This document shows, in pieces, positions 16,556 through 24,942 of a stretch of 42,327 nt of DNA. Made by a program: the position numbers and the translations under genes. The notes below the pieces were generated by a model. The model searched no databases, was not told the DNA's origin, and saw only the letters and a program-made list of their open reading frames with translations. The stretch spans positions 1 to 42,327 of the forward strand of contig JALSQX010000049.1 in NCBI GenBank assembly GCA_026985075.1, written 5' to 3'. Positions within the stretch are counted from its first letter, which is position 1; the number at the start of each line of letters is the position of its first letter. This DNA comes from Blastocatellia bacterium (lineage in GTDB: Bacteria > Acidobacteriota > Blastocatellia > HR10 > J050).

Positions 16556-17192
16556 ACAGTTCCTCTTTTACAGCGAAGCGCACATCGCCGTCTGGGCGGG
16601 GCTCACCGCTTCCAACCTCTATTCGCTCTGGACGGGCCTGCAAAAGGTGAGCGGCTCGGCCATCTTCTACCACATGCATCACTCTCTGTTGCGTCGCCAT
16701 TTCACGACGTCCGATTATATGAACGACTTCGCCCGCTGGGTCTGGACTCACCTGAATCAACCGGCGTTGGCCGAAAAACTGGCCAGCATCGATCCCTGGG
16801 AATTCACCAGCGTGCGAGAAGTTCGAGAGAACCTCCTCGCCCACCTGGAGCCCTACGTGGGCGAGATGGAGACGTTCATGCGCGTGCCCGAGCGCGATGA
16901 ATTCCAGTTCATCGAGTTGCGGAGCCTGGCCTTTCCGACTGGGCTCACGGCCACCGACCTGCCGAGCTTTCGCGACTGTCTCCAGCAAGTGGGGCACGGC
17001 TCGCTGTTTTATCACCTCATCGAGGCGCGCCTGCGGCTGGGACGCCGGTCCAATGATTTCTCCGAATGGCTGGCCGATTGTTTGAAAGAAGACGAACTCG
17101 CCGAGCAGATCAACCATCTGAGCCCCTATGCCTACAATCTGTGGCAACTCCGATCCAAAATCATCGAACTCGTCGAAACGAGGCTCTCATGA
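16548..17192 (+). CDS. DUF5752-like protein with internal two-fold repeat
   Basis: This 214-aa cytoplasmic-looking protein has no signal peptide. I recognise it tentatively as DUF5752, a family seen beside trehalose synthases. The sequence contains two homologous halves: FYHMHH at residues 40-45 with MNDFARW (58-64), and FYHLIE at 154-159 with SNDFSEW (168-174). Each is followed by L-x(n)-LAE and P-x(n)-LR. The family's function is unknown; the operon position between otsB and treT suggests regulation of, or a scaffold for, trehalose synthesis. Histidines in the FYH motifs could be functional. Confidence 0.8.
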   Translation: MVEQFLFYSEAHIAVWAGLTASNLYSLWTGLQKVSGSAIFYHMHHSLLRRHFTTSDYMNDFARWVWTHLNQPALAEKLASIDPWEFTSVREVRENLLAHLEPYVGEMETFMRVPERDEFQFIELRSLAFPTGLTATDLPSFRDCLQQVGHGSLFYHLIEARLRLGRRSNDFSEWLADCLKEDELAEQINHLSPYAYNLWQLRSKIIELVETRLS

Positions 17193-18478
17193 AGAAAATC
17201 CGATTAGACGATTACGTTCCTATCGTTGGTTCGGCCGAGATTCAGGAGATTCGGGCATTGGCCGAGTGTGTGGGTCCGGTCTCGATCCAGCACATCAATT
17301 CGACGGCCACCGGCGGCGGCGTGGCCGAGATTCTGTCCTGGGTGGTCGCGCTCATGAAGGATCTGGGATTCAAGGTGAAATGGACGGTCATCGACGGCCC
17401 GCCCACGTTCTTCGAGGTGACCAAAGCCTTTCACAATGCGCTGCATGGCGCGCGCATCTCGGTCACTCCGGAGATGTTCGAAGTGTTCACCGAAGTGAGC
17501 AAACACAATCTCCGGAAAGTCGATCGCCGGGCGGATTTCATCATCGTGCACGACCCGCAACCGGTGGGACTCATTGTGGCCCGAAAAAATCAGGGCACGC
17601 GCTGGATCTGGCGCTGTCATATCGATCTCTCCGAGGCGGATGCCCGCGTATGGGGATTTTTGCGAACCTATGTGGAACGCTTCGACGCCGCCGTGTTTCA
17701 CCTGCCGGAATATGCCAAGGAGCTGCTCATCGACCAGTTCATCATCCCCCCGGCCATCGATCCGCTCAGCGACAAGAATCGAGAATTGAGTCCCTCGGAG
17801 ATTGACCAGGTGATCAACCGCTTCGGCATTGATCCCGGGAAGCCCATCATCCTGCAGGTCTCGCGGTTCGACCGCCTCAAAGATCCCCTCGGCGTCATCG
17901 AAGCCTATCGGATGGTGAAGCACTGGCACGATTGTCAACTCGTCCTGGCCGGAGGCAGCGCCGCCGATGACCCGGAGAGTGGCCGCGTGCTGGCCGAAGT
18001 GCGCGAGCGCGCTGCCGATCTCCGCGATGTGCACATCCTCGACCTGCCCCCGACGAGCCACGTGGAGATCAACGCCCTGCAGCGCGCGGCGACGGTGGTC
18101 GTTCAAAAGTCGGTGAAGGAAGGATTTGGCCTGGTGGTCACCGAAGCGATGTGGAAAGGGAAACCGGTTGTGGGCGGCGCGGTGGGCGGCATTCGGCGTC
18201 AGATCATCCACGGGAGCACCGGATTCCTGGTGCACACGGTCGAAGGCACGGCTTTCCGCGTCCGTCAACTGCTCAGTCATCCGGAGATGGCCGCCCAGAT
18301 GGGGCGGGCCGCTCGCGAGTATGTGCGCACGAACTTCCTCGTCACGCAATACTTGAAAAACTGGCTGTTGCTCCTGCTGGCCGTCAGGAAACCCTGGAAG
18401 GGATTGATGCACTGGCGGAGACCTTTTCCAGAAGCATCGCCTGAGGAAATCCAGGAAGTGAACGAGCTCGAACCGTGA
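17189..18478 (+). CDS. treT: Trehalose glycosyltransferring synthase, TreT-like (GT4)
   Basis: This 429-aa protein starts at ATG 17189, overlapping the previous stop by 4 nt. TreT signatures are IQHINSTATGGGVAEIL near the N-terminus, the GT-B donor-site motif VSRFDRLKDPLGV and the E-x7-E loop EGFGLVVTEAMWKGKPVVGG. TreT makes trehalose in one step from a nucleotide-activated glucose and free glucose, and can run in reverse. Its presence behind otsAB gives the operon two routes. The last codons and stop (ELEP) are shared with an intergenic B repeat, so the natural C-terminus may have been altered. Confidence 0.9.
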   Translation: MKKIRLDDYVPIVGSAEIQEIRALAECVGPVSIQHINSTATGGGVAEILSWVVALMKDLGFKVKWTVIDGPPTFFEVTKAFHNALHGARISVTPEMFEVFTEVSKHNLRKVDRRADFIIVHDPQPVGLIVARKNQGTRWIWRCHIDLSEADARVWGFLRTYVERFDAAVFHLPEYAKELLIDQFIIPPAIDPLSDKNRELSPSEIDQVINRFGIDPGKPIILQVSRFDRLKDPLGVIEAYRMVKHWHDCQLVLAGGSAADDPESGRVLAEVRERAADLRDVHILDLPPTSHVEINALQRAATVVVQKSVKEGFGLVVTEAMWKGKPVVGGAVGGIRRQIIHGSTGFLVHTVEGTAFRVRQLLSHPEMAAQMGRAAREYVRTNFLVTQYLKNWLLLLLAVRKPWKGLMHWRRPFPEASPEEIQEVNELEP

Positions 18479-18765
18479 CCCCTCCCCGCCGTCTGAGCCG
18501 CGAGGGCGCCCCCGGAGAGGGGGAGGAAAAGCGCCGGGAACTAGCCAGCAACTGAGTCTCCCCGCCGTCCGAGCCGCGAGGGCGCCCCCGGAGAGGGGGA
18601 GGAGTGAACCTCCCGGGACTAGCTGATCATATGACTCCTCCCCACGGACCAGCCGTGGGGCTTCCCCGCTCAAGCCCCGGAGCTCGCCTCCGGGGATCGT
18701 TACGTTTCAAGCTATTAGCTCGAACCGTGATCCCTCCCCGCCGTCCGAGCCGCGAGGGCGTCCCT
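18465..18765 (+). repeat. B/C repeat block overlapping the treT 3' end
   Basis: AGCTCGAACCGTGA at 18465-18478 (end of treT) is repeated exactly at 18718-18731, each followed by a B unit. B units occur near 18476, 18555 (GCCGTCCGAGCCGCGAGGGCG type), 18635 (stem CCCCACGG 18640-18647 / CCGTGGGG 18653-18660) and 18732. A C hairpin (loop CTCGC) lies at about 18675-18696. Confidence 0.8.
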
Positions 18766-18905
18766 CTGTGCCCATCCCGCTTCTCGTCAGGGTCATCTGT
18801 GGGTGGTTCAAGAATGGCACACGGATCAGCACAGAAACGGCAGGATCATCGCAGATAAAATCTGTGCCCATCCCGCCTTGGGGCTGTGCCCATCTGTGGG
18901 CGATT
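18766..18905 (+). repeat. Module A right half (12) plus full copy (13)
   Basis: A right-arm fragment (18766-18809) is followed by a full but diverged copy (18810-18905) with CGGCAGGAT left and AATCTGTGCCCATCCCGCC right. Confidence 0.75.
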
Positions 18906-19093
18906 TGCTGTTCGCTGTGGCAATCGCCTGAGCGATTCATCTCTGGCCCATCCCCTCCCCGACAACCACGGCGGCGCCCCGCCCTCCGGGCGACGGGGCG
19001 TCGAGGAAGACGAGGCCCCGCGGCCGATCATCCGTCGGATGGCCTGTCGATCTCTCGACCTTTCAACAGGTTGGACTGGTCAGCCCATGCCAT
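18906..19093. other. GC-rich intergenic stretch with hairpin potential
   Basis: No gene seen. A strong stem-loop is possible around 18972-19000 (GGCGCCCCG with CGGGGCGTC around CCCTCCGGG). It may be a diverged repeat copy or a terminator without a T-run for the trehalose operon. Confidence 0.4.
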
Positions 19094-19179
19094 TTGGTGA
19101 TAACATAGGTTTGTGAGAACGCAGTCGAGCGGCAGCATAGTATCACCAACGGGGTCACTTCCCATCCGAGGAGTGCCCC
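19094..19179 (+). promoter_or_regulatory. Candidate structured leader of the cysteine dioxygenase gene
   Basis: Arms TTGGTGATA (19094-19102) and TATCACCAA (19141-19149) are perfectly complementary over 9 bp. A second hairpin pairs GGGG and CACT (19151-19159, one bulged T) with AGTGCCCC (19172-19179). No known riboswitch consensus is recognised. It could be an RNA leader or a spaced operator. Confidence 0.4.
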
Positions 19180-19218
19180 GATGACGCTGTCCGTATACCA
19201 TGACGGGGAGAGGGAAGA

Positions 19219-19794
19219 GTGAAAAAAGTAAGTATCGATGAACTGATTGCTGGACTCAGCCAGTTCTCTCCTGAGGACTTCACTCAGGACCATGTCTTGG
19301 CGTACTTACGAGAGTATAGGGTAGACGAAGCCTCACTGGAGCCCTACATTCGGTTTGGCGAACGAACGTTCACTCGCAATCCGGTGAGCAAAGACGAACA
19401 TTTCGAGGCCGTCCTTCTCTGTTGGGAACCCGGACAGCACTCGCCGGTGCACCGGCACCTTGGACAGTTGGGATGGATGACCGTCGTCCGAGGTCAGCTC
19501 GTCATCACCACATTCACCAAACTGCGCAGTCGATTCATGGAGAGCGAAGAGCCCGACGTCAACTGGAGCCCCATCAATTCCATCTTCCTCAAGCAGCAAC
19601 ACCGATATGCCGTCCCCGAAGGGGAGGTCATCGTCGAAGTGACCAAGCCAGAGACCATCCACATGACCGAGAATCCGACCGCGCTCAAACAGCAAGCCAT
19701 CAGTTTGCATATTTGTTCGCCGCCGTCGGCCGTCTCCGTCATCTACGATGTCGAAAACCACCGCTGCCGAACGGTTCGTATGGGTTACGTCTGA
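19219..19794 (+). CDS. Cysteine dioxygenase type I family protein (cupin)
   Basis: This 191-aa protein has the cupin iron ligands H78 and H80 (SPVHRHLGQLG) and H148 (ETIHMTENP). Arg53 (TFTRNP) fits the carboxylate-binding arginine of cysteine dioxygenases, whereas 3-mercaptopropionate dioxygenases have Gln there. The Cys that forms the Cys-Tyr cofactor in eukaryotes is replaced by Gly, as in many bacterial enzymes. The expected reaction is oxidation of cysteine to cysteine sulfinate. It starts with GTG after GAGAGGGAAGA. It stands alone downstream of a repeat block. Confidence 0.85.
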   Translation: MKKVSIDELIAGLSQFSPEDFTQDHVLAYLREYRVDEASLEPYIRFGERTFTRNPVSKDEHFEAVLLCWEPGQHSPVHRHLGQLGWMTVVRGQLVITTFTKLRSRFMESEEPDVNWSPINSIFLKQQHRYAVPEGEVIVEVTKPETIHMTENPTALKQQAISLHICSPPSAVSVIYDVENHRCRTVRMGYV

Positions 19795-19908
19795 CGTGGA
19801 GGGCCGGTGAGGGGTTCGCGGCCATCCCATGAGCCCGGGGAAACGATCCCTGCATCGCGCGCATCGTAAATGGACGATGAGTCCACCGAGGGAGGAGAGA
19901 AAAAGGGG

Positions 19909-21501
19909 ATGAGAGCAACCACGCGCTGCCACCATCTATCGATTCGCCTCGTGATATTCCTCATGACTCTGGGAGCGGTCCCCTCCTCAATGGCCGCTCC
20001 CCAGGAGGCGCATGGCGTGATCTCCGGCTATGTGGTTTCGGATGCCGGTCGGCCCGTCAAATACGCCACCGTTCAACTCTACATGACGTCATCGAGCGGC
20101 GGGAAATATCCTCACAGCGTATTGACCGATAAGGATGGAGCCTTCCGGTTCGAGCATCTCCCTCCCGGCACCTATCGGGTGAGCGCCTATCGGGCCGGTT
20201 ACGTGCAACCGGCCCAGACAGAAAGGTCTCCCCTGGAAGTGACGTTGGAGGAAGGTCAAGAGATCACCGACGTGGAAGTGACGCTCATGAGAGGCGGTGT
20301 GATCACCGGGCGCGTCCTGGACGAAGACGGCGATCCCATCGTGAACACTCAGGTCATCGCCTGGCGAAAAGGAGAGAACGGATATTACCAGCAGATGAAT
20401 CAAGCCCGTACCGATGATCGCGGCGTCTACCGCATCTATGGATTGCCGCCCGGCGACTATGTGATCAGCTCACAGATTCCCTTCCGCTGGAGTCGGCACG
20501 CCTCATATGGGATGACGTATTTCCCCGGCGTCGTCTCGCGCAAACAGGCTGAGATCCTGTCCGTCACGGCGGGAAGCGAAATCACGGGCATTGACATCAG
20601 CTTGCAACCGGACCGGGGCGCGAAATTGGTCGGACGGGTGACGCTGGCCGGGAGCAAGCAACCGTTGAGTGGACTGCGCGTCACCCTCTATGGAGAGAAC
20701 CTCTCCCTCTCGGCGACCACCAGATCCGACGGGAGCTACACCTTTGCCAGCCTCCCCAAGGGCACATTTCACCTGCACATCAATCCCATTCAAAAGAACG
20801 TCATTCCGGTGCAAAAGAGAGTGACCATCGAATCGCTCAAGACCGTCCGCCTGGACATTCAGATGGAGGAAGGGGGGCAGATCAGCGGCGTGCTGGAGCT
20901 CACGGGCGGTCGCGCCGTTCCCGATCCGCAGCAACTCACCATCAATGCGCGGCTCACCCCCCTCGATGCCCAACACTCTCTTCTCGTCGGTACGCGAACG
21001 GCGCGCATCAACCCCGATGGCACGTTCACCATCGGCGGGCTCCCTTCGGCCCGCGTCCAGCTCACGGTACACGCCCCGAACAACCGGTACTTCCTGAAAG
21101 CCGTCCGTCGCGGCGAGCGCAAGCTCGCTCAGCCTTCACTGGTCATCGAATCGGGCCAGCATCTGTCTGACCTTCGCCTCATCCTCTCGGATGAGGTCGG
21201 CGAGGTGCGCGGCTACATTCAGTCGGTCGAAGAGGCCACCCGATCCTACCACGTGGTGCTCGTCCCCGCCGATGAATCCCGGTGGCACGATTATGCCGCG
21301 TATCGGCACGCCTGGAGTCATGGCGAGCGACCGGCCATCTTGCCCGGTGTACCCGCCGGACGGTACCTGCTCTTCGCGCTGGATGGAACCGTGGGGTTCG
21401 GTGGCGAGGCCTTCATCCGCGCGCACCTCAGTCAGGCGGTGGAAGTGGACGTTCGCGCCGGCGAGACCCTGGACGTCGAACTCGTCCCCATTTTCAAATA
21501 G
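19909..21501 (+). CDS. Secreted protein with carboxypeptidase-regulatory-like (CNA-B-like) repeats
   Basis: From ATG 19909 (ribosome site GGAGGAG a little upstream) the protein has 530 aa. A signal peptide is present (RLVIFLMTLGAVPSSMAA). Repeated beta-sandwich domains follow, each with the pattern I(S/T)G.V.D..G.P and DG.F/Y.F..LPPG.Y (for example ISGYVVSDAGRPVKYATVQLY, ITGRVLDEDGDPIVNTQVIAW, LVGRVTLAGSKQPLSGLRVTLYG). Such prealbumin-like repeats are abundant in Acidobacteriota surface proteins. No peptidase domain is visible, so it is probably structural or binding. Confidence 0.88.
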   Translation: MRATTRCHHLSIRLVIFLMTLGAVPSSMAAPQEAHGVISGYVVSDAGRPVKYATVQLYMTSSSGGKYPHSVLTDKDGAFRFEHLPPGTYRVSAYRAGYVQPAQTERSPLEVTLEEGQEITDVEVTLMRGGVITGRVLDEDGDPIVNTQVIAWRKGENGYYQQMNQARTDDRGVYRIYGLPPGDYVISSQIPFRWSRHASYGMTYFPGVVSRKQAEILSVTAGSEITGIDISLQPDRGAKLVGRVTLAGSKQPLSGLRVTLYGENLSLSATTRSDGSYTFASLPKGTFHLHINPIQKNVIPVQKRVTIESLKTVRLDIQMEEGGQISGVLELTGGRAVPDPQQLTINARLTPLDAQHSLLVGTRTARINPDGTFTIGGLPSARVQLTVHAPNNRYFLKAVRRGERKLAQPSLVIESGQHLSDLRLILSDEVGEVRGYIQSVEEATRSYHVVLVPADESRWHDYAAYRHAWSHGERPAILPGVPAGRYLLFALDGTVGFGGEAFIRAHLSQAVEVDVRAGETLDVELVPIFK

Positions 21502-21572
21502 CTCGCCAATACGATCCACGAGCGCGGCGGACCGGCTCATCCGACCGGTGGGGACTTCCCCTTGCTCTTTGT

Positions 21573-21592
21573 ACCATCGAGCTGCCGATGGT
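21573..21592 (+). terminator. Possible stem-loop after the carboxypeptidase-regulatory-repeat gene
   Basis: Arms ACCATCG (21573-21579) and CGATGGT (21586-21592) flank a 6-nt loop. No T-run follows, so its role as a terminator is uncertain. Confidence 0.3.
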
Positions 21593-21628
21593 CATGCGTC
21601 ACGATTCTTCGATGACCAGAGCCCCACT

Positions 21629-21657
21629 TTGACAACCCCTCCCTCCGGCACTAGAAT
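21629..21657 (+). promoter_or_regulatory. Promoter of the accD-folC operon
   Basis: A perfect TTGACA (21629-21634), a 17-nt spacer and TAGAAT (21652-21657). The predicted start near 21664 leaves only about 6 nt before the accD ATG at 21670. Confidence 0.75.
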
Positions 21658-21669
21658 GTCTCCTTGAGT

Positions 21670-22527
21670 ATGCCTCTCTTCAGGAAGAAAAAGCGCCTGC
21701 GAAAACTCGAACGCGCAGAGGAGCGCACGGTCCGGACGGAAGGCGTATTCATCAAATGCGAGAAGTGTCGAGAGGTCCTCTATCGCAAGGACGTGGAGGA
21801 GAATTTGCGGGTCTGTCCCAAGTGCGGGTATCACTTCAAAATCAGCGCCCGACGACGGCTCGAACTGCTCTTTGACGAGGGCCAGTATCAGGAGCACGAT
21901 GCGCAACTGGTCACCACCGATCCCCTCAACTTCGTGGACAAGAAGAGCTACAAACAGCGACTCGCCGAAATGCAGAAGGCCACCGGATTGCTCGACGCCG
22001 TGATCACCGGAGAGGGAACGCTCGGCGGCTATCGAACGATCATCGCCGCCATGGAATACCAGTTCATCGGTGGGAGCATGGGTTCGGTGGTGGGCGAGAA
22101 GATCGCCCGAGCCATCGAGCGCGCCGAGCAAGGGCGCATGGCGCTCATCATCGTCTCCTGTTCGGGCGGAGCCAGAATGATGGAAGGCGTGTTCAGCCTC
22201 ATGCAGATGGCCAAAATCGCCGCCGCTCTGGCCCGCCTGGATGAGGCTCGGCTCCCGTATATCTCCGTCCTGACCGACCCCACCACGGGCGGCGTGACGG
22301 CCAGCTTCGCCATGCTCGGCGATCTGAATATCGCCGAGCCAGGAGCCCTCATCGGATTTGCCGGACCGCGCGTCATCCAGCAAACGATCCGACAAAAATT
22401 GCCCGAAGGCTTTCAGCGCTCAGAATTCCTGCTCCGTCACGGAATGCTCGATGCCGTGGTGCCGAGGAAAGAGTTGCGCCCCTATCTCATTCGTGCGTTA
22501 GGATTCATGATGGATGGTCGACGGTGA
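21670..22527 (+). CDS. accD: Acetyl-CoA carboxylase carboxyltransferase subunit beta
   Basis: This 285-aa protein has the zinc ribbon C30-x2-C33 ... C49-x2-C52, typical of AccD. The carboxyltransferase core includes DAVITGEGTLGG, GGSMGSVVGEKI, SCSGGARMMEG and DPTTGGVTASFAMLGD. With AccA it moves the carboxyl group from biotin to acetyl-CoA for malonyl-CoA synthesis. ATG 21670 is chosen because it gives the usual MPLFRKKK start; a TTG two codons earlier coincides with the predicted transcription start. No Shine-Dalgarno sequence is present, so the mRNA may be nearly leaderless. It overlaps folC by 4 nt. Confidence 0.95.
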   Translation: MPLFRKKKRLRKLERAEERTVRTEGVFIKCEKCREVLYRKDVEENLRVCPKCGYHFKISARRRLELLFDEGQYQEHDAQLVTTDPLNFVDKKSYKQRLAEMQKATGLLDAVITGEGTLGGYRTIIAAMEYQFIGGSMGSVVGEKIARAIERAEQGRMALIIVSCSGGARMMEGVFSLMQMAKIAAALARLDEARLPYISVLTDPTTGGVTASFAMLGDLNIAEPGALIGFAGPRVIQQTIRQKLPEGFQRSEFLLRHGMLDAVVPRKELRPYLIRALGFMMDGRR

Positions 22528-23930
22528 ACTATCAGGAAATCCTCGACTATTTGTACAGCCTCGGACACGAAGTGTTGAATGCGGACTACCGGATGGAGCG
22601 CATTCGACGACTTCTGGCCGCCCTGGAGCATCCCGAACGCGCCTATCCCATCATTCTCATCGCCGGCACGAACGGGAAAGGGTCGGTGGCGGCGATGATC
22701 GAATCCATCCTCCGGCGAGCTGGCTGGCGAGCGGGGCTCTTCACTTCGCCTCATCTGGTGAACATCTGCGAGCGGATTCGCATCGCCGGGGAGATGATCC
22801 CTCGGCGAGCGTTCGCCCGCTATGCGACTCGCGTTCACGACATCGCCCGCCACTTGCTCATGCGCGAGGAGATCCCCACCATGCCCACGTTCTTCGAACA
22901 TGTCACGGCGGCGGGGTTCTCCTATTTTCGTGATCGAGGCGTCGATCTGGCGGTGATCGAAGTGGGACTGGGCGGACGACTGGACGCCACCAACACGACC
23001 GCCCCGCTGATCGCCGTCCTCACCGGGATCGATTTCGATCACGAGAAGATCCTGGGGCCGACGCTGGAAGCCATCGCTGCTGAGAAAGCGGCCATCATCA
23101 AACCGGGCACCATCGTGGTGACCGCGCCTCAGCGCCCCGAAGTGCTCTCCGTGATCGAGCGGCGATGTCGAGAGTGCGGCGTGACGTTCTACCAGGCAGT
23201 GGACGATCCGTCTCGCTTGCGCATCCGAGCGAGCAGCCCGGATGGGCGATTCGCGTTCAGCTATCGAAGCCGCCGACAGGTCTACGAGAACGTGCGCCTC
23301 GCCCTGCCCGGTCGCCATCAGATCGAGAACGCGCTGGTCGCCATCGAAGTGGCCGAGGCGCTCAGCGATCGCGGATATCGGCTCCCGCCTCGCGCCATCG
23401 TCGAAGGGCTTCAAACGGTCTCCTGGCCCGGCCGATTAGAATGGCTTCGTCACCATGGCTCCTCATCGGACGGCCGATCGAAGGCTTCTTTGCTGCCGGC
23501 CGTGCTCCTTGACGGGGCGCATAACTTGGCCGGCGTCCGCGCGCTCAGCAGCTACTTGAGAGATTTCGCCCGACGCCCGCTCACGCTCCTGTTCAGCGCC
23601 ATGCGCGATAAGCGGATCGAAGAGATGGCCGCCATGCTCTTCCCTCTGGCCGACCGGGTGATTCTGACGCGGATCGATGATCCTCGAGCGGTGGAACCCG
23701 CGCGCCTGAACGAACTCGCCCATACATATCGGCACGCTCGTCTGATCGAGCCCATTCGATCGGCGCTCAGCCACGCCTTGGCCATCACGCCGCCCGAGGG
23801 AATGATCGGCGTCACCGGCTCGCTCTATCTCGTGGGCGCTGTCAGGGCGGCGTGGTTCGAGATGACCCGATCCGTGCCGGCCAAAAGAGCCGCGACTCGG
23901 GTGCTCGGTCTGGAGTCGTATCATCGCTGA
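22524..23930 (+). CDS. folC: Bifunctional folylpolyglutamate synthase / dihydrofolate synthase
   Basis: This 468-aa protein starts with GTG overlapping the accD stop (GTGA). The Mur-ligase-type P-loop GTNGKGSV lies at residues 48-55. Other FolC signatures are LFTSPHLVNICERIRIAG, FFEHVTAAGF, EVGLGGRLDATN, TGIDFDHEKILG with EKAAIIKPG, and LDGAHNLAGVRAL. It adds glutamate residues to dihydropteroate or folates. The accD-folC pairing is common in bacteria. Confidence 0.94.
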   Translation: MNYQEILDYLYSLGHEVLNADYRMERIRRLLAALEHPERAYPIILIAGTNGKGSVAAMIESILRRAGWRAGLFTSPHLVNICERIRIAGEMIPRRAFARYATRVHDIARHLLMREEIPTMPTFFEHVTAAGFSYFRDRGVDLAVIEVGLGGRLDATNTTAPLIAVLTGIDFDHEKILGPTLEAIAAEKAAIIKPGTIVVTAPQRPEVLSVIERRCRECGVTFYQAVDDPSRLRIRASSPDGRFAFSYRSRRQVYENVRLALPGRHQIENALVAIEVAEALSDRGYRLPPRAIVEGLQTVSWPGRLEWLRHHGSSSDGRSKASLLPAVLLDGAHNLAGVRALSSYLRDFARRPLTLLFSAMRDKRIEEMAAMLFPLADRVILTRIDDPRAVEPARLNELAHTYRHARLIEPIRSALSHALAITPPEGMIGVTGSLYLVGAVRAAWFEMTRSVPAKRAATRVLGLESYHR

Positions 23931-23939
23931 GGTCAATCG

Positions 23940-24896
23940 GTGAACACGATCATCGGAACATCGCCCATGCGCGTTAAACCTCCTCGCCTTCAGCCCGGTG
24001 ACCTCATCGGCATCGTCGCCCCGGCCAGCAATGTCAAACCCGCCTGGTTGGAGGCGGGCATCACCGAACTTCACCGGCTGGGATTCAGGACCCGCTTCCT
24101 CGATTCCATCTTCGATCAACGGAAATACACGGCTGGCGATGACCGGCGGCGCGCCCAGGAACTCAATCACATGTTCGCCGATCCCGAAGTGAAAGCCATC
24201 TTCGCGGCTCGCGGAGGCTATGGCTCGGTCCGAATCCTGCCACTGCTCGATCATCACACCATCGAGGCTCATCCGAAGATCTTCATGGGCTACAGCGATG
24301 TGACCACGTTGCTCCTGTATTTTCAGCGTTTGTTCCATTGGGTTGTGTTTCACGGTCCCATGGTCACGCGCGAATTCGCCCGCGGAGAACCCCATTACGA
24401 CCGCCATTGGCTCCGGCGCGTCCTCGGGGAAGCTCGGGCCCCCGGGAGAGTGGACACCACCGGAACGCACATCCTTCGCCCCGGCGCGGCGCATGGGAAA
24501 CTCGTCGGGGGATGTCTGCCCATGCTGACCAGCAGTCTGGGCACCGAGTACGAACTGGACGCGCGAGGAGCGCTTCTGTTCATCGAGGATTACGCCTCCA
24601 AGCCCTATCAAATCGATCGCATGCTCACGCACTTACGAGCGGCGGGCAAGCTGACCGGCGTTCGCGGACTCATCTTCGGCGAGATGAGAGACTGCACTCA
24701 GCACCCCGATCAAGGGTATACCATCATGGACGTGATCCTGGATTGCGTCGGCGACCTGGACGTGCCCATCCTGTTCGGCCTGCGATCGGGCCATAGCGAT
24801 CACAACAACCTCGTTCTTCCTTTGGGTGTGGAAGCAACGCTGGACTGCCAGGGAACGGAAGCCGTGCTCTCCATCGACGAACCGGCCGTCGTGTGA
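23940..24896 (+). CDS. ldcA: Muramoyltetrapeptide LD-carboxypeptidase (S66 family)
   Basis: This 318-aa protein removes the terminal D-Ala from tetrapeptides during murein recycling. The catalytic triad is visible: S119 (FMGYSDVTTLL), E216 (LLFIEDYASKPYQIDRML) and H285 (GLRSGHSDHNN). It begins with GTG 23940, 9 nt after the folC stop; an ATG at 23967 (MRVKPPRLQPGD) is a plausible alternative, since the family usually starts close to that point. It lacks a signal peptide, which fits a cytoplasmic enzyme. It is co-directional with accD-folC, so probably the last gene of that operon. Confidence 0.9.
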   Translation: MNTIIGTSPMRVKPPRLQPGDLIGIVAPASNVKPAWLEAGITELHRLGFRTRFLDSIFDQRKYTAGDDRRRAQELNHMFADPEVKAIFAARGGYGSVRILPLLDHHTIEAHPKIFMGYSDVTTLLLYFQRLFHWVVFHGPMVTREFARGEPHYDRHWLRRVLGEARAPGRVDTTGTHILRPGAAHGKLVGGCLPMLTSSLGTEYELDARGALLFIEDYASKPYQIDRMLTHLRAAGKLTGVRGLIFGEMRDCTQHPDQGYTIMDVILDCVGDLDVPILFGLRSGHSDHNNLVLPLGVEATLDCQGTEAVLSIDEPAVV

Positions 24897-24942
24897 GGGA
24901 GTGAAGCGGCGGTCATCAGACGTCCGTTTGTGGAGATCCAAC

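Noticed and set aside
19151-19200. SAM-type riboswitch before the cysteine dioxygenase gene
   Set aside because: GCCCCGATGA only superficially resembles the SAM-I core; the required helices and conserved loops are absent.
23463-24632. Minus-strand open frame of 389 codons
   Set aside because: It is antisense to folC and ldcA, both with full catalytic motifs.
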